Shown one piece after another: positions 1 through 11,559 of a stretch of DNA of 49,101 bases (its first letter is position 1; the number at the start of each line of letters is the position of its first letter). The notes under the pieces are model-generated. The model made no database searches. It was not told the DNA's origin and saw only the letters and a program-made list of their open reading frames with translations. Position numbers and translations under genes: made by a program. The stretch is from Mnemiopsis leidyi (taxonomy: Eukaryota; Ctenophora; Tentaculata; Lobata; Bolinopsidae), in the NCBI GenBank assembly GCA_000226015.1, contig JH153031.1, forward strand, positions 370,506-419,606, read 5' to 3'.

Positions 1-53
1 ATATACCGTAGCCGGTAGTTTAATCAATGAATGTAATTGCCAGATCAGTTCTT

Positions 54-334
54 CATTGTACAGCAGCGGGCACGCCTCCCGTCATTTTATTCTCTATTCG
101 CTTCGAATGAGGGTCGGACAAAGTCAGACAAGTTCTTCAGCTGGCAGAAAATTTAATTGGGCAGGAGGCCATCTCCCCTAATAAGTAGCCAATATACAAT
201 CTGATCAGGGATCGTTTTATTTTTCTTCAAGTCCATTGATGTAAACATAATTCTGTTGACTTTGTCTGACTTTGTCCGACCCTGATCATTCTATGAGAAT
301 AAAATGACAGGAGGATGCACGCTGCCGTACAATG
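54..334. mobile_element. Small inverted-repeat element (MITE-like), 281 bp
   Basis: The two ends are long imperfect inverted repeats of about 75 bp. The left arm begins CATTGTACAGCAGCGGGCAC and contains GTCATTTTATTCTC and GGGTCGGACAAAGTCAGACA; the right arm is its near-perfect complement ending GCTGCCGTACAATG. The core is about 120 bp without coding capacity. A TA at the inner edge (TACAGCAG / CTGCCGTA) would fit a Tc1/mariner-type target site, but the match continues 5 bp outward, so the exact end is unclear. Confidence 0.75.
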
Positions 335-599
335 TTTACTATATGGGGTTTTCAAATAAAAAATATAAAACAAATTTTCCCGTCAATAACAAATGGTGGG
401 CTACTAAAATACAAAGGGTACATAGCGAACTTTACCTGTATGAACATGGACCCTCGTAGAAATAAAAAATTACAAGTTAAAATGAAATCTATCCATTTGG
501 TACTGGTTCATTTACTTATCAACAGTGATAATCTTATATATAATTGAACTTTTATCATATTTTATTTATCACTATCAGTATCTGCCCTCCTTTTGATTT

Positions 600-1228
600 T
601 TGGCTCCTCCTCTTTTAGAAGCCTTTCTTTCCTCAATAGTTCGGTCAGAGCGCAACATTTTACTTTTCTTCAAAACCAGGTTCACTACATCCGAGCTTGA
701 AGCTTCTCAATGTTACCTTCACTGGGCGACACTTCTCTGTTTGTTTAACCTCGATTCTACTTGAGGTTGCAATTGGCAGCTTTCCATCGATGTCCTGCAG
801 AATTTGAGAAACTTTATCGTCTGTGTTTTCAAAAACATTCTATGCAACACCGTAGATTACACAATTTTTGCTCCTGTCTGTCTCGTCTGCAATTTTTCTT
901 ACAGCTGACTGAATCTGCCTTGGAGCCAGGGCAGTAGCACAGGAATTAGAAACGCTAGACGAATAACTCTGAATATCCTTCTAACCGGTTGCTTGAACAG
1001 AGCTAAGCTGTTCGTCACTTTTCTTTGTTCAGAAGATAGTAATCTTCCTCTGTTCAACGATTTTCTCCTGCATCAACATATCATGCCTGTCCAGAACAGA
1101 AACTCCCTTTTCTAACAGTGGACTAGCATGCATATACAACAAATCTGTCATAGTCTGCAGCTAATACGCAAGTTTGTTCCCTGTAATCTTGCTCTTCTTG
1201 ACCAATGTTTCAGTCTCAATCTTTGCCA
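600..1228 (-). pseudogene. Decayed ORF1 of a LINE-type retrotransposon
   Basis: Read on the minus strand from ATG at 1228, a coherent protein appears, broken by at least four stops and one frameshift near 675. Landmarks are MAKIETETLVKKSKI, DRSKNCVIYGVA, DDKVSQILQDIDGK, CRPVKVTLRS and, after the shift, SDRTIEERKASKR. This set is typical of the ORF1 proteins of invertebrate CR1/L2-like non-LTR elements (an RS-NVIYG motif, then RP-KV-LRS, then DRT-EER-A). No ORF2 is attached in the window. Confidence 0.7.
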
Positions 1229-1313
1229 TTGTCCTTCACCTACACCAATTTCTTCACATATTTGGCCCAAAACACTATCCATTGAGGCATTGTAGAAAAC
1301 AAGGCTTTGTAGA

Positions 1314-1633
1314 AGCTAGACCAACTGACTGTACAGGAACCTAAAGCACCCAGGAACCTAAAGCACCCTAATGTAAATGCGCATCAATTGCACAACTTTT
1401 TTGGAAGGTATCAAATTTTTCCTGCAAAAAAAAATCCTGCAAATTTTCAGCATGAGTCAATGAGAAACGGCTGAGTTTTATTCATGCAATATGAATTTCC
1501 AAAAATTTCCAAATTCTCGAAAAATTTTCTTTTTGCTATCTTCAAAAATGCATCATCTTAGAATCAAAAATAAGTGGTGCAATTTATGCCTATTGGAGTG
1601 CTTTAGGTTACTGTACAGTCCGTTTGTCTAGCT
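1314..1633. mobile_element. Small inverted-repeat element (MITE-like), 320 bp
   Basis: The left arm (AGCTAGACCAACTGACTGTA, then CAGGAACCTAAAGCACCC) is matched in reverse complement at the right end (GAGTGCTTTAGGTTACTGTA, then CAGTCCGTTTGTCTAGCT). TA lies at the junction with CAG/CTG, as in Tc1/mariner-derived MITEs, but homology extends outside it. The left arm contains an extra 18-bp tandem copy of the CCTAAAGCACCC part. There is no coding content. Confidence 0.7.
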
Positions 1634-1893
1634 CCCACAAACCCCTGTTTGCTAAAAAAATGTTCGTAATGTTAAATGAAAACTGAAACCACTTTTCTTG
1701 ATCAATTTTGTATACTTTTAAGAAAAATAAAATTGAAGAGCAGGGGCAAGTGCAGTGTAACCGGCATGCTAAGTAACCCAGCCCTGACCCTAAGTCAAGT
1801 TAAAAGAGGTTCATATGGTTGCCTAGGAAAGATAGACCACAGAGAGAGCCACGTAGCGATCGGCAAGCTACTGATAGCCAGCAAAATACTCAC

Positions 1894-4800
1894 GGCACTG
1901 ATCGTCAATTGTTTCATATCCTGCTTCACAATCTTCCGCGATTTCCTCTGCCTCGACTTCTCCGTTTGAGCTAAGAGTTTGGACCTCTCTCTTCTTTCTC
2001 TTTCTTAGAGAAGCAACCGACAGCGTGAGAGTTTGATCAGTTGCTTCCTCTACCAGTTTACTTTTGACATCTTCTAGCTCCGCTGAAATGATATATTTGC
2101 CAATGGTAATAAGCACTATGAAATTGTTGAAAAGGGCAAGTCTGTAAAATAAGACTGCTCGTAAAAGCGCGAGCGGTTATGTGACTGTCTTTACTTTTGT
2201 CCTGCAATCAGTGTTATATCATTTTCAGGTTTCGCCCTTGATCTTAGGACGCTGTTAAGCCATGATTCGTGCCAATACATCTGCTACTAGTTTTGAGTGT
2301 ATAATTGAAGTTCCAGCCTCCAATTGATGTTTCTCCAACTAATGTAACCCAACTGTTGTAGCTCCACTATTGTAGCTCAAACTAATGTAGCTCAAACTAA
2401 TGTAGCTTTAACTTACTTGTATCTTTGCTTGACTCCTGCATCACGGCTAAACTCACTTCAATACTCGATCCCTCAGCTTTGCACGATACCTTCAATAATA
2501 AAATTCAAAGGTCAATAATCGGCAAAAATACGTAAAACTACAATTCAGTTCATCTCAAAAGAGCTGTTGTTATGCATGTTATGCTGTTGTTATGCATACC
2601 GGTACAAAATCTTTTTATTAGCGGTACTGCTAGGATCAGCTAACCTTGTCAACTGAGCAAGCACTGCCCTCTGAGGATTTGAAGCAGCTGTATGAGTTGT
2701 CAGACGAAGCAGTGAAATAGTCTCCGACACTGGTTTTCAGCTGACTGTCAGGCGGACATTCTGATGCATCAAATTTGATGGCAATCTGCAGTTTTGCTGA
2801 GGGAACTTTCAACTCTGCACAATTTGGAACTTTTCCGAACGGGTTTCTATCGGTTTGATGGGACCACTTATTTTTGTCCTCGTCGCAAGTGAAGTTAAAC
2901 TTTGTGTTCAGCACGTCATTCAGCGAGAAGTACGTGTTCTCTGGACACGTGTACGTGCACGTGATTGGTGCTTCAGAAGTGCAATCCAGTGTTCCGAAAC
3001 CCGGCCGTACTGCAATAGGTCGGCATGTGATCAACTTAGCGTTGGTCCGGTCACATTGCTCCTTTCCGTAGGCACCTCTGGCGCTGTAGGAGACTCCAGG
3101 ACACGATTTGCAGCCCTGTTTTGACATGTACTCGCCTTCCTCGCATTGTTCTGCAAATGATGTTGTGACATACGGCTATTTATACAGTTCGATTCACAGC
3201 AAAGGAAAAATAAAACGCTAGAGTAGAAACAACTCAAAAATAATCAGCATTTAAAAGTTATACAAGCAGCTAATACCAATACTGCAACTGTACCCGGAAT
3301 TAGTGTGGTAGTGGAAATAATGCTAAACTAGAAAATTATGTAATCTTCTTACCCATCACGTAACGAAGGCTGCCAGGTACTTTGTCGTTGCAGGTCATTC
3401 CAGACATGCTTAACATGTCTAAAGCTATCCTCACCATTTCAGAGAGTCTCCGATCAATTTGGTGGGTCCTCATGAGGGAGTAAACCTCGGGGAAACCAGC
3501 AGCAGGAGCGACCTTCTCCATCATCTGCATGAGGGAGCTGAAATCTCTCTTCAGGTATGTGTCCAACCTGGACGATTCACCACAATTAATTCAACGAATG
3601 GCAATAAGTTTTTTCAAGTGTCGATCTACAAGGTTTCTTTTAGATATTCCATCGAAAATTGCCATTAATTACAATCAAGCACGAAATGATTGGAAAGCAG
3701 AATCCTTTAAAGTTTAACTACCAGTTGAACGGACATCCCATTACTCGCATGACATAACCTCGCCCAGTTTTCAAGACGTTGTCCCACGAGGCCTCCATAT
3801 AGTGATACACTTTTCCTCGGACCTTCAAACTCAGCTGATTTTTTCGGTTAAACTCCTGTCTGTTTACGTCCATTGGTATCTCACATGGGTTCGCTATTGT
3901 CTCTATTGCCTCCATACATACCTGGAGATATAGGTTTACATAATTACTTTGATGTGATTGGGAAATTCGGTATATTTCTCAAGAGCATGGACAGCCCCTG
4001 AAACTCTCGAATTCGAAGCCTCTTAAATTTCTTGATTAGCCAGGTCATGACCATAATCTGAACTGAAACTTATCCAACAAACATGAACACACAAGCTTAA
4101 AATATCCATTTCGCTCTTACCTCGCCACAGTGCACTCTGATAGGGTTCATTATGTGCTGGTCGAGCATCAGCAGCGGAACGCAAACCCAGGAGGAGGGGT
4201 TGCTCGTACAATCGTCTATACGATTCAGAACCTTCCGGAGCAGGTCACATTCAGGATAGACCATGTCCATGGTTTGCAGTATGTCGTTTTTAAGCCAGTA
4301 CAAGACTTCCCCGTCTAAAGTGATTGGTATACAACATAAATATGGTATACAAAATAAATATGGTATACAAAATAAATATGGCATACAAAATAAATATGGC
4401 ATACAAAATAGATATGGCATACAAAATAAATGTGAGGATACAATGGTATTCGATGCGATATGTTTTAAGTTTGAAAGATGATACAAAGTGTAGTAAGATG
4501 AATGTAGTAAGATGAAACGATCATAAGGCTAGATTTGACTTACAGTATTTCCCGAATTCCATTTGTAATGCTGGTACCATATCCTTCTCAAATTCTGGAA
4601 TGTTCTTCATCATTTCGAAACGAGCCCCTTCTGCCTCATATATGAATCTATTTTCGAATTTAGTCACATTTATATCTCCTTCCATGACATCCTTCCATGC
4701 GTCGTTATCGATAGGAGCTGGTGTAAGGTAAAACCAACTCATAACTGAAGGTATGGCCCCCTGACTGTTATTGGCGGTGGGGCTGGCTAGAGGTGCGGCC

Positions 4801-7800
4801 GTCATATTGATCACGGCTGCGTTAGTACCTTCTGCCTCTCGTTTCGGTCTCATTAGCCCTGAAATATTTTTGTTCGGCTGATCGATTATCGATTTTTGCA
4901 TTTCGGATGGAATAGTAAGAACGTTAAACCCCAAAGCTAAAGATTTCCACTGAATCTGTCTGCCTTTCCTAATCCATTATCATTTAACTAGATGCAAACT
5001 AGATAAATTCCTCTAAACCTTGCGTTATTCTAGAAAATTTCATGGTAAATGCTTAAAATCAACATAAGCACTCAAAATTACAAAAACTTACTTTTTCGTT
5101 CTTTGTCGATATCCGCGTAATCTTCATAACTGGATTCTTCGCCAGTCTGACCATAATCATCATATTTTTCATCGTTATCCATGTAACCTTCGTAACTGGT
5201 TTCTTCGCCAGTCTGACTATAATCATCATATTTTTCATCGTAATCCATGTAACCTACATAACTGGATTCTTCGCCAGTCTGACTATAATCATCATATTTT
5301 TCATCGTAATCCATGTAACCGTCATAACTGGATTGTTCGCCAGTCTGACCATAATCATCATATTTTCCACCGTAGTCTTCAAATTTGTGTTCGTCATGAT
5401 AATTATCGTGATGTCCATCCTTATGATCGTCTCCATCGTCGCCGTAAAACCTAAAGACAACTTTTCCGTTGTCCACCATTTTCCTGGCCTCTCTTGGACA
5501 CACGAAATTACGCTCCACAGCTCGATTCTCCATGACAGTCATGTACTTGGAGAACTCAACCGCGTATTTTCTGAGCCCTGACGTAACGAGCTTGTGATCA
5601 GCCCAATCGTCGTAGGCGAGATTCCAATAGAAATCAATCATTTCCGTCGGGATCGGGTCATTTTCAAACATCAGGTGGATGTACTGCTGGAGTGAGACTT
5701 TCGACAGCTTGTAAGCATTTTTCGAGTCATACTGTAGTATATAAGCAACGTCTTCCAATAGCTTGCTTGTCTTCTTGTTGTCCACGAAGAAATGCTCTAT
5801 CATTCCATCAACAAACACCCTCATTTCATCCATAAAATCTTCCACCCCCAGGTCCTTAGCCATCTGAATTACGGGTGAAACAACTGAGCCAGCTTTATCC
5901 ATCACTGCTTCTAGCACATCGCCAAACGAAGAGAACATAGTTGGCAGATCGTCTTTCATTGGTCTCAGAATTGCGTCAACAGCTGGATAAATCATTTCCT
6001 CGTAATATTTTCTTGCTATCTTGGAACTTAAGATATCTACAAACGTTGGTACCAAAAGGGCCTCAAAAGAAATGACGTCAAACACCCTGAAAAATTAATG
6101 GTTTTATCGTCGAAGATCGTAAATGATGATGAAATGAAATTAATGAAATAGTTAAATAAAGTTGTCGTCCAAATAATGAAAATATTTCTATAAATGTATT
6201 GCGAGACACTTTTTCTGATGATGCATTTGTACGATTCTGAAGTGTCAGATATTGTATTGCATTTCAATATGTCACATAAACTGCATTTCAATACCAAAGA
6301 GATAAATTCTTAAAATTTTTGAACAGAAATTACCCAGTTAGGTGGCACTCCATATCTGTTTTTGTTAGTCCTCCCTTGTTGTAGTCAGACCAAAATTCCA
6401 TTGGATTGATGACTGAGTCTAATGCTGATTTAATAGTTTTGCTAGTCTTTTCTGTAAAAGCAGCGCTAGCCAAGTCCGAGAGCATCTTTTCAAATGTGCA
6501 AGATGTTATATCGTTCGAGAAAAACTTGGAAACCACTGAGCAAACCTGCAAATTTAAAAGTTTGAACATGGCAGTGTGTGAAGGATGGGACATTGGTAAT
6601 ATCAGTACATATATGAGTTATTTGTATCACGCTGCCAATACATACGAAAATGACTGTTCGGTTCTGGACTGTCATGGCACATGAAACCTGGGTTTAATTT
6701 TAATTTTTTAAACAACATTTAGAACGTGCAATTGCAATTTCTATTGTAGAAATGGCTGTAAAAGCTCTACCTTAGGAGACATATTTACGGGGTACGAAAT
6801 TCGGGGATTTTCGGAAAAAATCCCCATATTTTCGTACTACCAAAATTTTGACCTCCACTTCAAAACCCCCCAAATTAATTTGTTTGTAATTGGCTCAAAA
6901 AGGGTTAAATTGAGGTGTATTCATCAAATTAGTTATTTTACATGGTCTGTGAGACAAGGAAGAACATTTCTCAGGTACATAGAAAGTTAATTAGTATTAA
7001 AATAACTAAGTAAAAATTACAGGATATTCAGTGCTTTATACATAAAAAAACGTGGGTCAGAAGCTCAGATAGAACTTCTAAAACAACGTTAAAAAATACA
7101 ATATGTTAAGTGATGAGTCAGAGATAGTTTTTTCACAAAAATAATTTTTATAGGTATAAGAAATGCATAAGATTTTCCATCAAATGACTTGATCAGCTAA
7201 ACATTGGGTTAAACAAATGGATCTTGCTCCGGAAATTCTAACATCTCAATCGCCTCTGTAATTGCTGATTTCCTAAATCCGTTTTTAATGATAGTTTTAC
7301 CACGATCAGTTTGAAATTTGTCAAATATTTCTACAATCCATTTTGCATGTCTAACCTTTAAAGATTATCAAATTTAAAAAACTTTAGTTTGATTTTTCTA
7401 AAATAATTGAAGGTGAAAATGCGCCAATTTAATTCGGGGTACGAAATTTGGGGATTTTTAAAAAAATCCCCATTTCATTGTCCAACCATTAATTCGATCC
7501 CCAGATTTTTGATCCGCGTAAATATGTCTCGTAAGGTATTATATACAGCTTGTGTAGCCCCGAAAGGTAACACGAGCATTGTCTTACCTCAGGAATTTCT
7601 TTGCAAACGTCTTTCAATTCTGAATCAATGTTCGCCGCACCCATTCGAAGTTCGGAGATAGCAACGCAAATATCTGTTTCCTCGTCTACTGCATCTTCTA
7701 CATCCGTGTAATTAGACTTATAGTTTTCAGTGTTATAAGCCTCATCATCTACTTCTCTTTTGATTATTTTCTTGTTTCTTTTCATCCCATGATGGAGTTT

Positions 7801-10800
7801 TTTTCGTTTTAGATTTGGAGTTGTAGCCTCAATATTCAAACAATCCATGACATCACCAAAGACTCCACATAGGTTTGGTTTGGATTTCGGACATTTATTG
7901 ACATAGCCCAAAAGTTCACGGTAACCTAAGCATTTACCCTCCGATACATCGGTTGAGACATTATCGAATATGCTCACTGCGTAATCTTGCTCCTTGCACA
8001 AATCAACTGAAGACAAGAATTCTTGGATGTCTGAACTATTGCCTATGGCTTCGTTTGCGTATTTCATAAGGGTACACACAGCCGCTTTTGTTTGGTCGTC
8101 TCCACACTGCTCTTTTATTTGTGTCTCGAACAAGCCGAAGAATGTGCACGGCCTATCTATTAGTGCCAGCAAAAACTTTTTCACGCGACTCCATTCTTCG
8201 CACGGGTTCATCTTCCAGAGTTTAAATCCAAAGGTTTCCTTAAAACCTGATGCTAATTCTGAATTTGTTAACCATTCAACAACGTTTCTGAATACCTTGC
8301 AAGAAGTTGTCTCTGACTCACAAGAACCTGTCTTCTCAATGATGCTAAACATTTCGCATGGGGTTTTACCGATGTCATTAAAAAGGTCGCGAATGAATTC
8401 CGCCATCTTGCATGGATTTATGTCAGTAAAATAAATACCTAGATTGTCCGAAAACATAGCTCCAAGCCCGTCTTCATCATCTCCCAAAAACATAGTGAGA
8501 ATCTCATCCATTATCTTACAGTATAGTGAACTTTTGGAACAATCTTTGAACTCTTTGAAGCTTTCTAAAATTGTACATGGTTTCTCAGCAACACTTTTGA
8601 AATGTTCGAGCGCTTTTTGTCCATCCTGACAGGGATCCAGGTTGAACAGTTCGAAATGAGTCAAGTCTTTAAAGAGTTCAGGCAGTCCACTGGAAGACAC
8701 TGCTTCTGTCAGCTTGCACGCTAGTTTATTATTACTTTGGAATTTGCTTTTACTACAGCTCTCATTGTAAGATCCCAATGTTTTAAATGCCTTACACACG
8801 TCTTTTATATCATCGTAGAGAAATGATTCCAGCGCACTGGTTTCTTGACATAAGTCAACAGACCAGAAGTCTGAGGTGCCAAGCATTTCTTCTACCATTT
8901 CTGAAAATCCCTCATCCTTAACAACACTGTCAGCAATGTTGAACATTAGTTTTGCCATATCTGATCTCTTTGACATGAGATCTGTGTTCATGTTAGCCAC
9001 CATTTTCTGGATCTCACAAGGACTTTTCATAACGATGATTCTTTCCAAAACATAAAACAGAAACTTTTTCTCCCGACAAATGTCCACGTTTTCACCAAGA
9101 AAATCTTCTACATCAGCCATGGTCTCGTTGAGGCTGCGGCACAGATCATCCTCCAAATCACAACTCTTCAGCTGCGCACGTAAACTGTTCATGAGATTGC
9201 AGGTGTTGTCGAGAAATTCTGCCGTGACATTTTTCATGAAGTAACCGGTCTCGCACCACTTCTCTTGGTTTCCATCCATGTAGTCCTGAACAAAACTTTC
9301 ATGTAGGTGATGCAAGGCAAACCGACAAATGGGAGACTCGAGACCCTGACTCGTCTCGCAACTCTTAATCATCTTTCCAACATACTTGACCACTTTACAG
9401 GGCTCCTCCTCCACATTTGTCTCCACTTTCTCTATCTCCGTTGTGAGAAATTTTATGTTCGGTTTTGCTGAAAAGTATTGTTTCTAAACTAAGGGATCAG
9501 TAGTACGTGGGCATGTTTGATGATAATATCTAAAACTAAATACCAGCAATACTACCAGAAATGATTTTGATATTTAGTTGTACTTGTAATATGGTTGTCG
9601 CGGTGGTACCCGCCTCTTGCAGCTCAAAGTTGTCGTTTCTTTAGAACGGTAGACGGATATATTATATAATCTCGTCAATGAAATGGTGAAGCAAATAATA
9701 AAGTTTACCAGACATGCAGCGGGAATACATATTATTCCTTAGAGAAGACTGGGGAGGTAGAAATACCCGTTTATGTCGTTAATTATATGTTGACTGATGA
9801 TCCAGGATGCCGAAACGATTTGCGTCACCTCATATATAGTCGGGACGCTACTATAGACATTGACGCTACTATAGACATTGACGCTACTATAGACATTGAC
9901 GCTACTATAGACATTGACGCTACTATAGACATTGACGCTACTATAGACATTGACGCTATGGTAGGCTCCCTTTTGTATGTTGATAACTGTCGCGGTCTTC
10001 ACACGCTGTAACGCATCTCAGGCCTGGCGACATTTCAGACACGCATCGCCCGTAAACCTCCCTCTAAGGTGCCATGGCCGTCTCTATCCTCAGCCTCTGG
10101 TGTGTGCAAATGCAATTCTTGCGAAACCCATGACATATAAACCCATGACATATATGGCCATATATAGCCAGTCCGATAGAAGTTACAAATATTTGTTGTA
10201 AGCAATCCTCTTCATTTAAACATCGAGTTACGTTTTTCAAGGAAACTGGAACAATTTGACGATTTAAAAGTGTTGGAGTAAAAAAACTTACGTTGAAAAC
10301 ACTGTTCTTTTTCTGTTGAACCAAAGAGTGACGTCATACCACTTTGGCAACCAGCACAACGTCTCTCAAAGGCTTTGTAGTAGCCCATTGGACATTGTTT
10401 GCATTCTCCTTCTTGTGACTTTGAATTTTTTCCATCGTTGACAAGAATGAAGTCATCCGGACACTGTTCACCTGAACCAATTGCATTGGTTAGCGCTAAT
10501 AGTGTGTAAAAAACATTTAACACTGTTATGCAGATGTGAAATTTGACGGAAATAGCGTGGCAGGCGCAGGTCTTGGAGCTTTTATGAGTGAAAGATGATA
10601 AACTCATTTTAAAGCTTAAATATTGCATGGTCCGTTAATAATCCTAGCTTAGGTTAATAATCTTAGCTTAGGTTCACCTTCGTTGATTTTCGTGGTTTCA
10701 ATCGGCCCATGTGCAAAAAATTGTTTTATTTTCTTGATTGCCCTCGGCATTTCGCCGATACGTTCATATCGGTCATTGTATTTGTATTCATCATCGTCGT

Positions 10801-11227
10801 CGTATTCTCGATAAGAATAAGATAGCTCACAACGGGGATATTCTGGAAAGTAGCCAGTGTCAGAGCAATTCACCCATCCACCAGAGGTTTGTAATGATTC
10901 AGGAAGTTTGCTGCCGTTATAACATTCGTATCTAGCTCTTTGGCCATCCAACTCAATACGCTTTCCTCCAGTAACATATTCGGGAAGATCGCAGTTTCTA
11001 GACACTTCTGTAGCGAAGTCCGGGGCGGTTGGATTAGGACTTGAAGGTGGACCTGATGTCGAACTTGAAGTTGAAGTTGGACTTGTAGTTGGACTTGAAG
11101 TTGAAGTCCCCTCTTGTTCAAAAATGAGGTTCCCAGGCAATTCCTCAGCATCAATTGTATCAACATTGATTAAAAGTAAAAGAGCCGTGGCCAGCATCTT
11201 TAAGTTTAACAGGTTTTTGCGTTTCAT
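1894..11227 (-). CDS. Large secreted multi-domain protein (CCP/sushi, GCC/TNFR-like modules, cysteine-helix repeats); 3' end outside visible exons
   Basis: I read twelve minus-strand exons in order: 10678-11227, 10292-10471, 7588-9467, 6334-6545, 5092-6086, 4544-4936, 4121-4314, 3722-3921, 3353-3567, 2645-3150, 2417-2489 and 1894-2082. All have GT-AG borders and the phases join without a break, giving about 1,862 residues with no stop. The first ATG is at 11227; residues 1-27 form a signal peptide (LATALLLLINVDTIDA). A Ser/Thr/Pro linker follows, then a four-Cys CCP module (79-133), a GCC/TNFR-like module with CKQCPMGYY (184-243), a cysteine-helix repeat array (245-870), about 330 residues ending in acidic Tyr repeats (to 1272), a furin-type site RPKR (exon 4544-4936), a second GCC module and CCP (exon 2645-3150), and a further C-GY-C start in the last exon. 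That exon ends at a GTGAGT donor in phase 1, so the gene continues. It is probably a secreted, proteolytically processed matrix or adhesive protein; this role is inference. I do not recognise an orthologue. Splits or extra small exons, especially in 6546-7587, cannot be excluded. Confidence 0.85.
2338..2412. repeat. Short tandem repeat beside a donor site of gene 1
   Basis: Four to five degenerate copies of a unit with CTAATGTAGCTCAAA lie immediately downstream (minus strand) of the donor of exon 2417-2489. They start within a few bases of the splice site. Confidence 0.65.
4320..4433. repeat. 18-bp minisatellite beside an acceptor site of gene 1
   Basis: About six copies of TGGTATACAAAATAAATA occur. 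On the coding (minus) strand the array ends about 10 bp before the AG acceptor of exon 4121-4314, so it supplies part of the pyrimidine-rich tract. Confidence 0.85.
5092..5440 (-). repeat. Coding tandem repeat: 22-residue acidic Tyr/Asp/Gly/Ser unit
   Basis: The 3' part of exon 5092-6086 encodes about four copies of a 22-residue (66-bp) unit. The core is YDDYGQTGEESSYEGYMDYD, with DYSQ and GEQS variants. Just before it lies a His/Asp-rich stretch (DDGDDHKDGHHDNYHDEH). The DNA copies are nearly identical, so the array is recently expanded and kept in frame. Composition is strongly acidic and rich in Tyr, a profile seen in intrinsically disordered, ion-binding or Tyr-modified extracellular proteins. 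That functional reading is inference. Confidence 0.85.
6788..7490. repeat. Two self-complementary hairpin repeats about 650 bp apart
   Basis: Copies at about 6788 and 7435 both begin CGGGGTACGAAATT and run into GGGGATTTT, a short spacer and AAAATCCCC. Each copy is itself an imperfect palindrome of 45-55 bp. Both lie in the intron between gene 1 exons 7588-9467 and 6334-6545. They may be ends of one foldback-type element or two insertions of a small hairpin element. No coding content lies between them. Confidence 0.5.
7588..9467 (-). other. Array of about 7.5 cysteine-rich helical repeats (one 1.9-kb exon)
   Basis: This single exon encodes about 626 residues built from units of roughly 70 residues. 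Each unit runs Cys, about 12-15 residues, Cys, 6-8 residues, Cys, about 30-35 residues, (D/N)PC or DLC, about 15-17 residues, then the Cys that opens the next unit. The clearest copies contain NPCKMAEF, NPCEEWSRV, DPCQDGQK and VDLCKEQDY. One copy (near 8950-9050) has lost its middle pair of cysteines. The residues between cysteines are mostly amphipathic and helix-forming (Leu, Phe, Lys, Glu). There is no transmembrane segment. I cannot match the spacing to a domain family I know. The exon carries the bulk of the protein and has no internal intron, unlike the rest of the gene. It ends with a basic stretch (KRKKLHHGMKRNKK) and an acidic tail. Confidence 0.75.
9596..9682. repeat. Interspersed repeat end shared by four places
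   Basis: A segment with TGTCGCGGTGGTAC, GCAGCTCAAAG, GAACGGTAGACGGATAT and AATCTCGTCAA recurs, with drift, at about 11560-11636 and 12116-12187 in the same orientation and, for its GACGGATATAAT core, inverted at 11705-11776. It is the probable 3' end or flank of the LINE fragment at 11764. The copy at 9596 lies in an intron of gene 1. Confidence 0.6.
9845..9957. repeat. 18-bp minisatellite in an intron of gene 1
   Basis: Six copies of GCTACTATAGACATTGAC, almost perfect. It lies mid-intron, between exons 7588-9467 and 10292-10471, and does not touch a splice site. Confidence 0.9.
10638..10676. repeat. Two-copy 18-bp repeat beside the exon 1 donor of gene 1
   Basis: Two copies of AATAATC(C/T)TAGCTTAGGTT lie directly downstream (minus strand) of the GTGAAC donor at 10677. 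Confidence 0.6.
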
Positions 11228-11559
11228 TTTTCTGATTGATCGAAGTTCCAAACTCGAGCACAGGGTCCCTGTTTAGTGATTAGCTTTGGCGATAATTAAT
11301 TTGAAGTGATCGGTCGCACTTTATATTCTTGAAACTTATAACTGACATACACAACACTCAAATCTGAAATCAAGTATAATTGTACCCTGGCACATGGTAT
11401 GACCTGTACGAAAAACACGCACGTGATGTGCTCCTTCATAAAATTAAGTGTAATTATGTTTTTTGTGTTCATGTTTATAGTAGGCGCGCGAACAGCCCTA
11501 ATTCCGAGCCGCGCGGGCACGTGGCAAAACGTTCAACGTTGTCTGACCTGTTTATGGTT

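Noticed and set aside
9739..10011. Repetitive frames on both strands (ATIDID and SSVNVY repeats)
   Set aside because: Both derive from the 18-bp minisatellite within an intron of gene 1.
10649..11251. Gene 1 start 24 bases further upstream (11251)
   Set aside because: The upstream codon is TTG. The first ATG of the frame is at 11227 and directly precedes the signal peptide.
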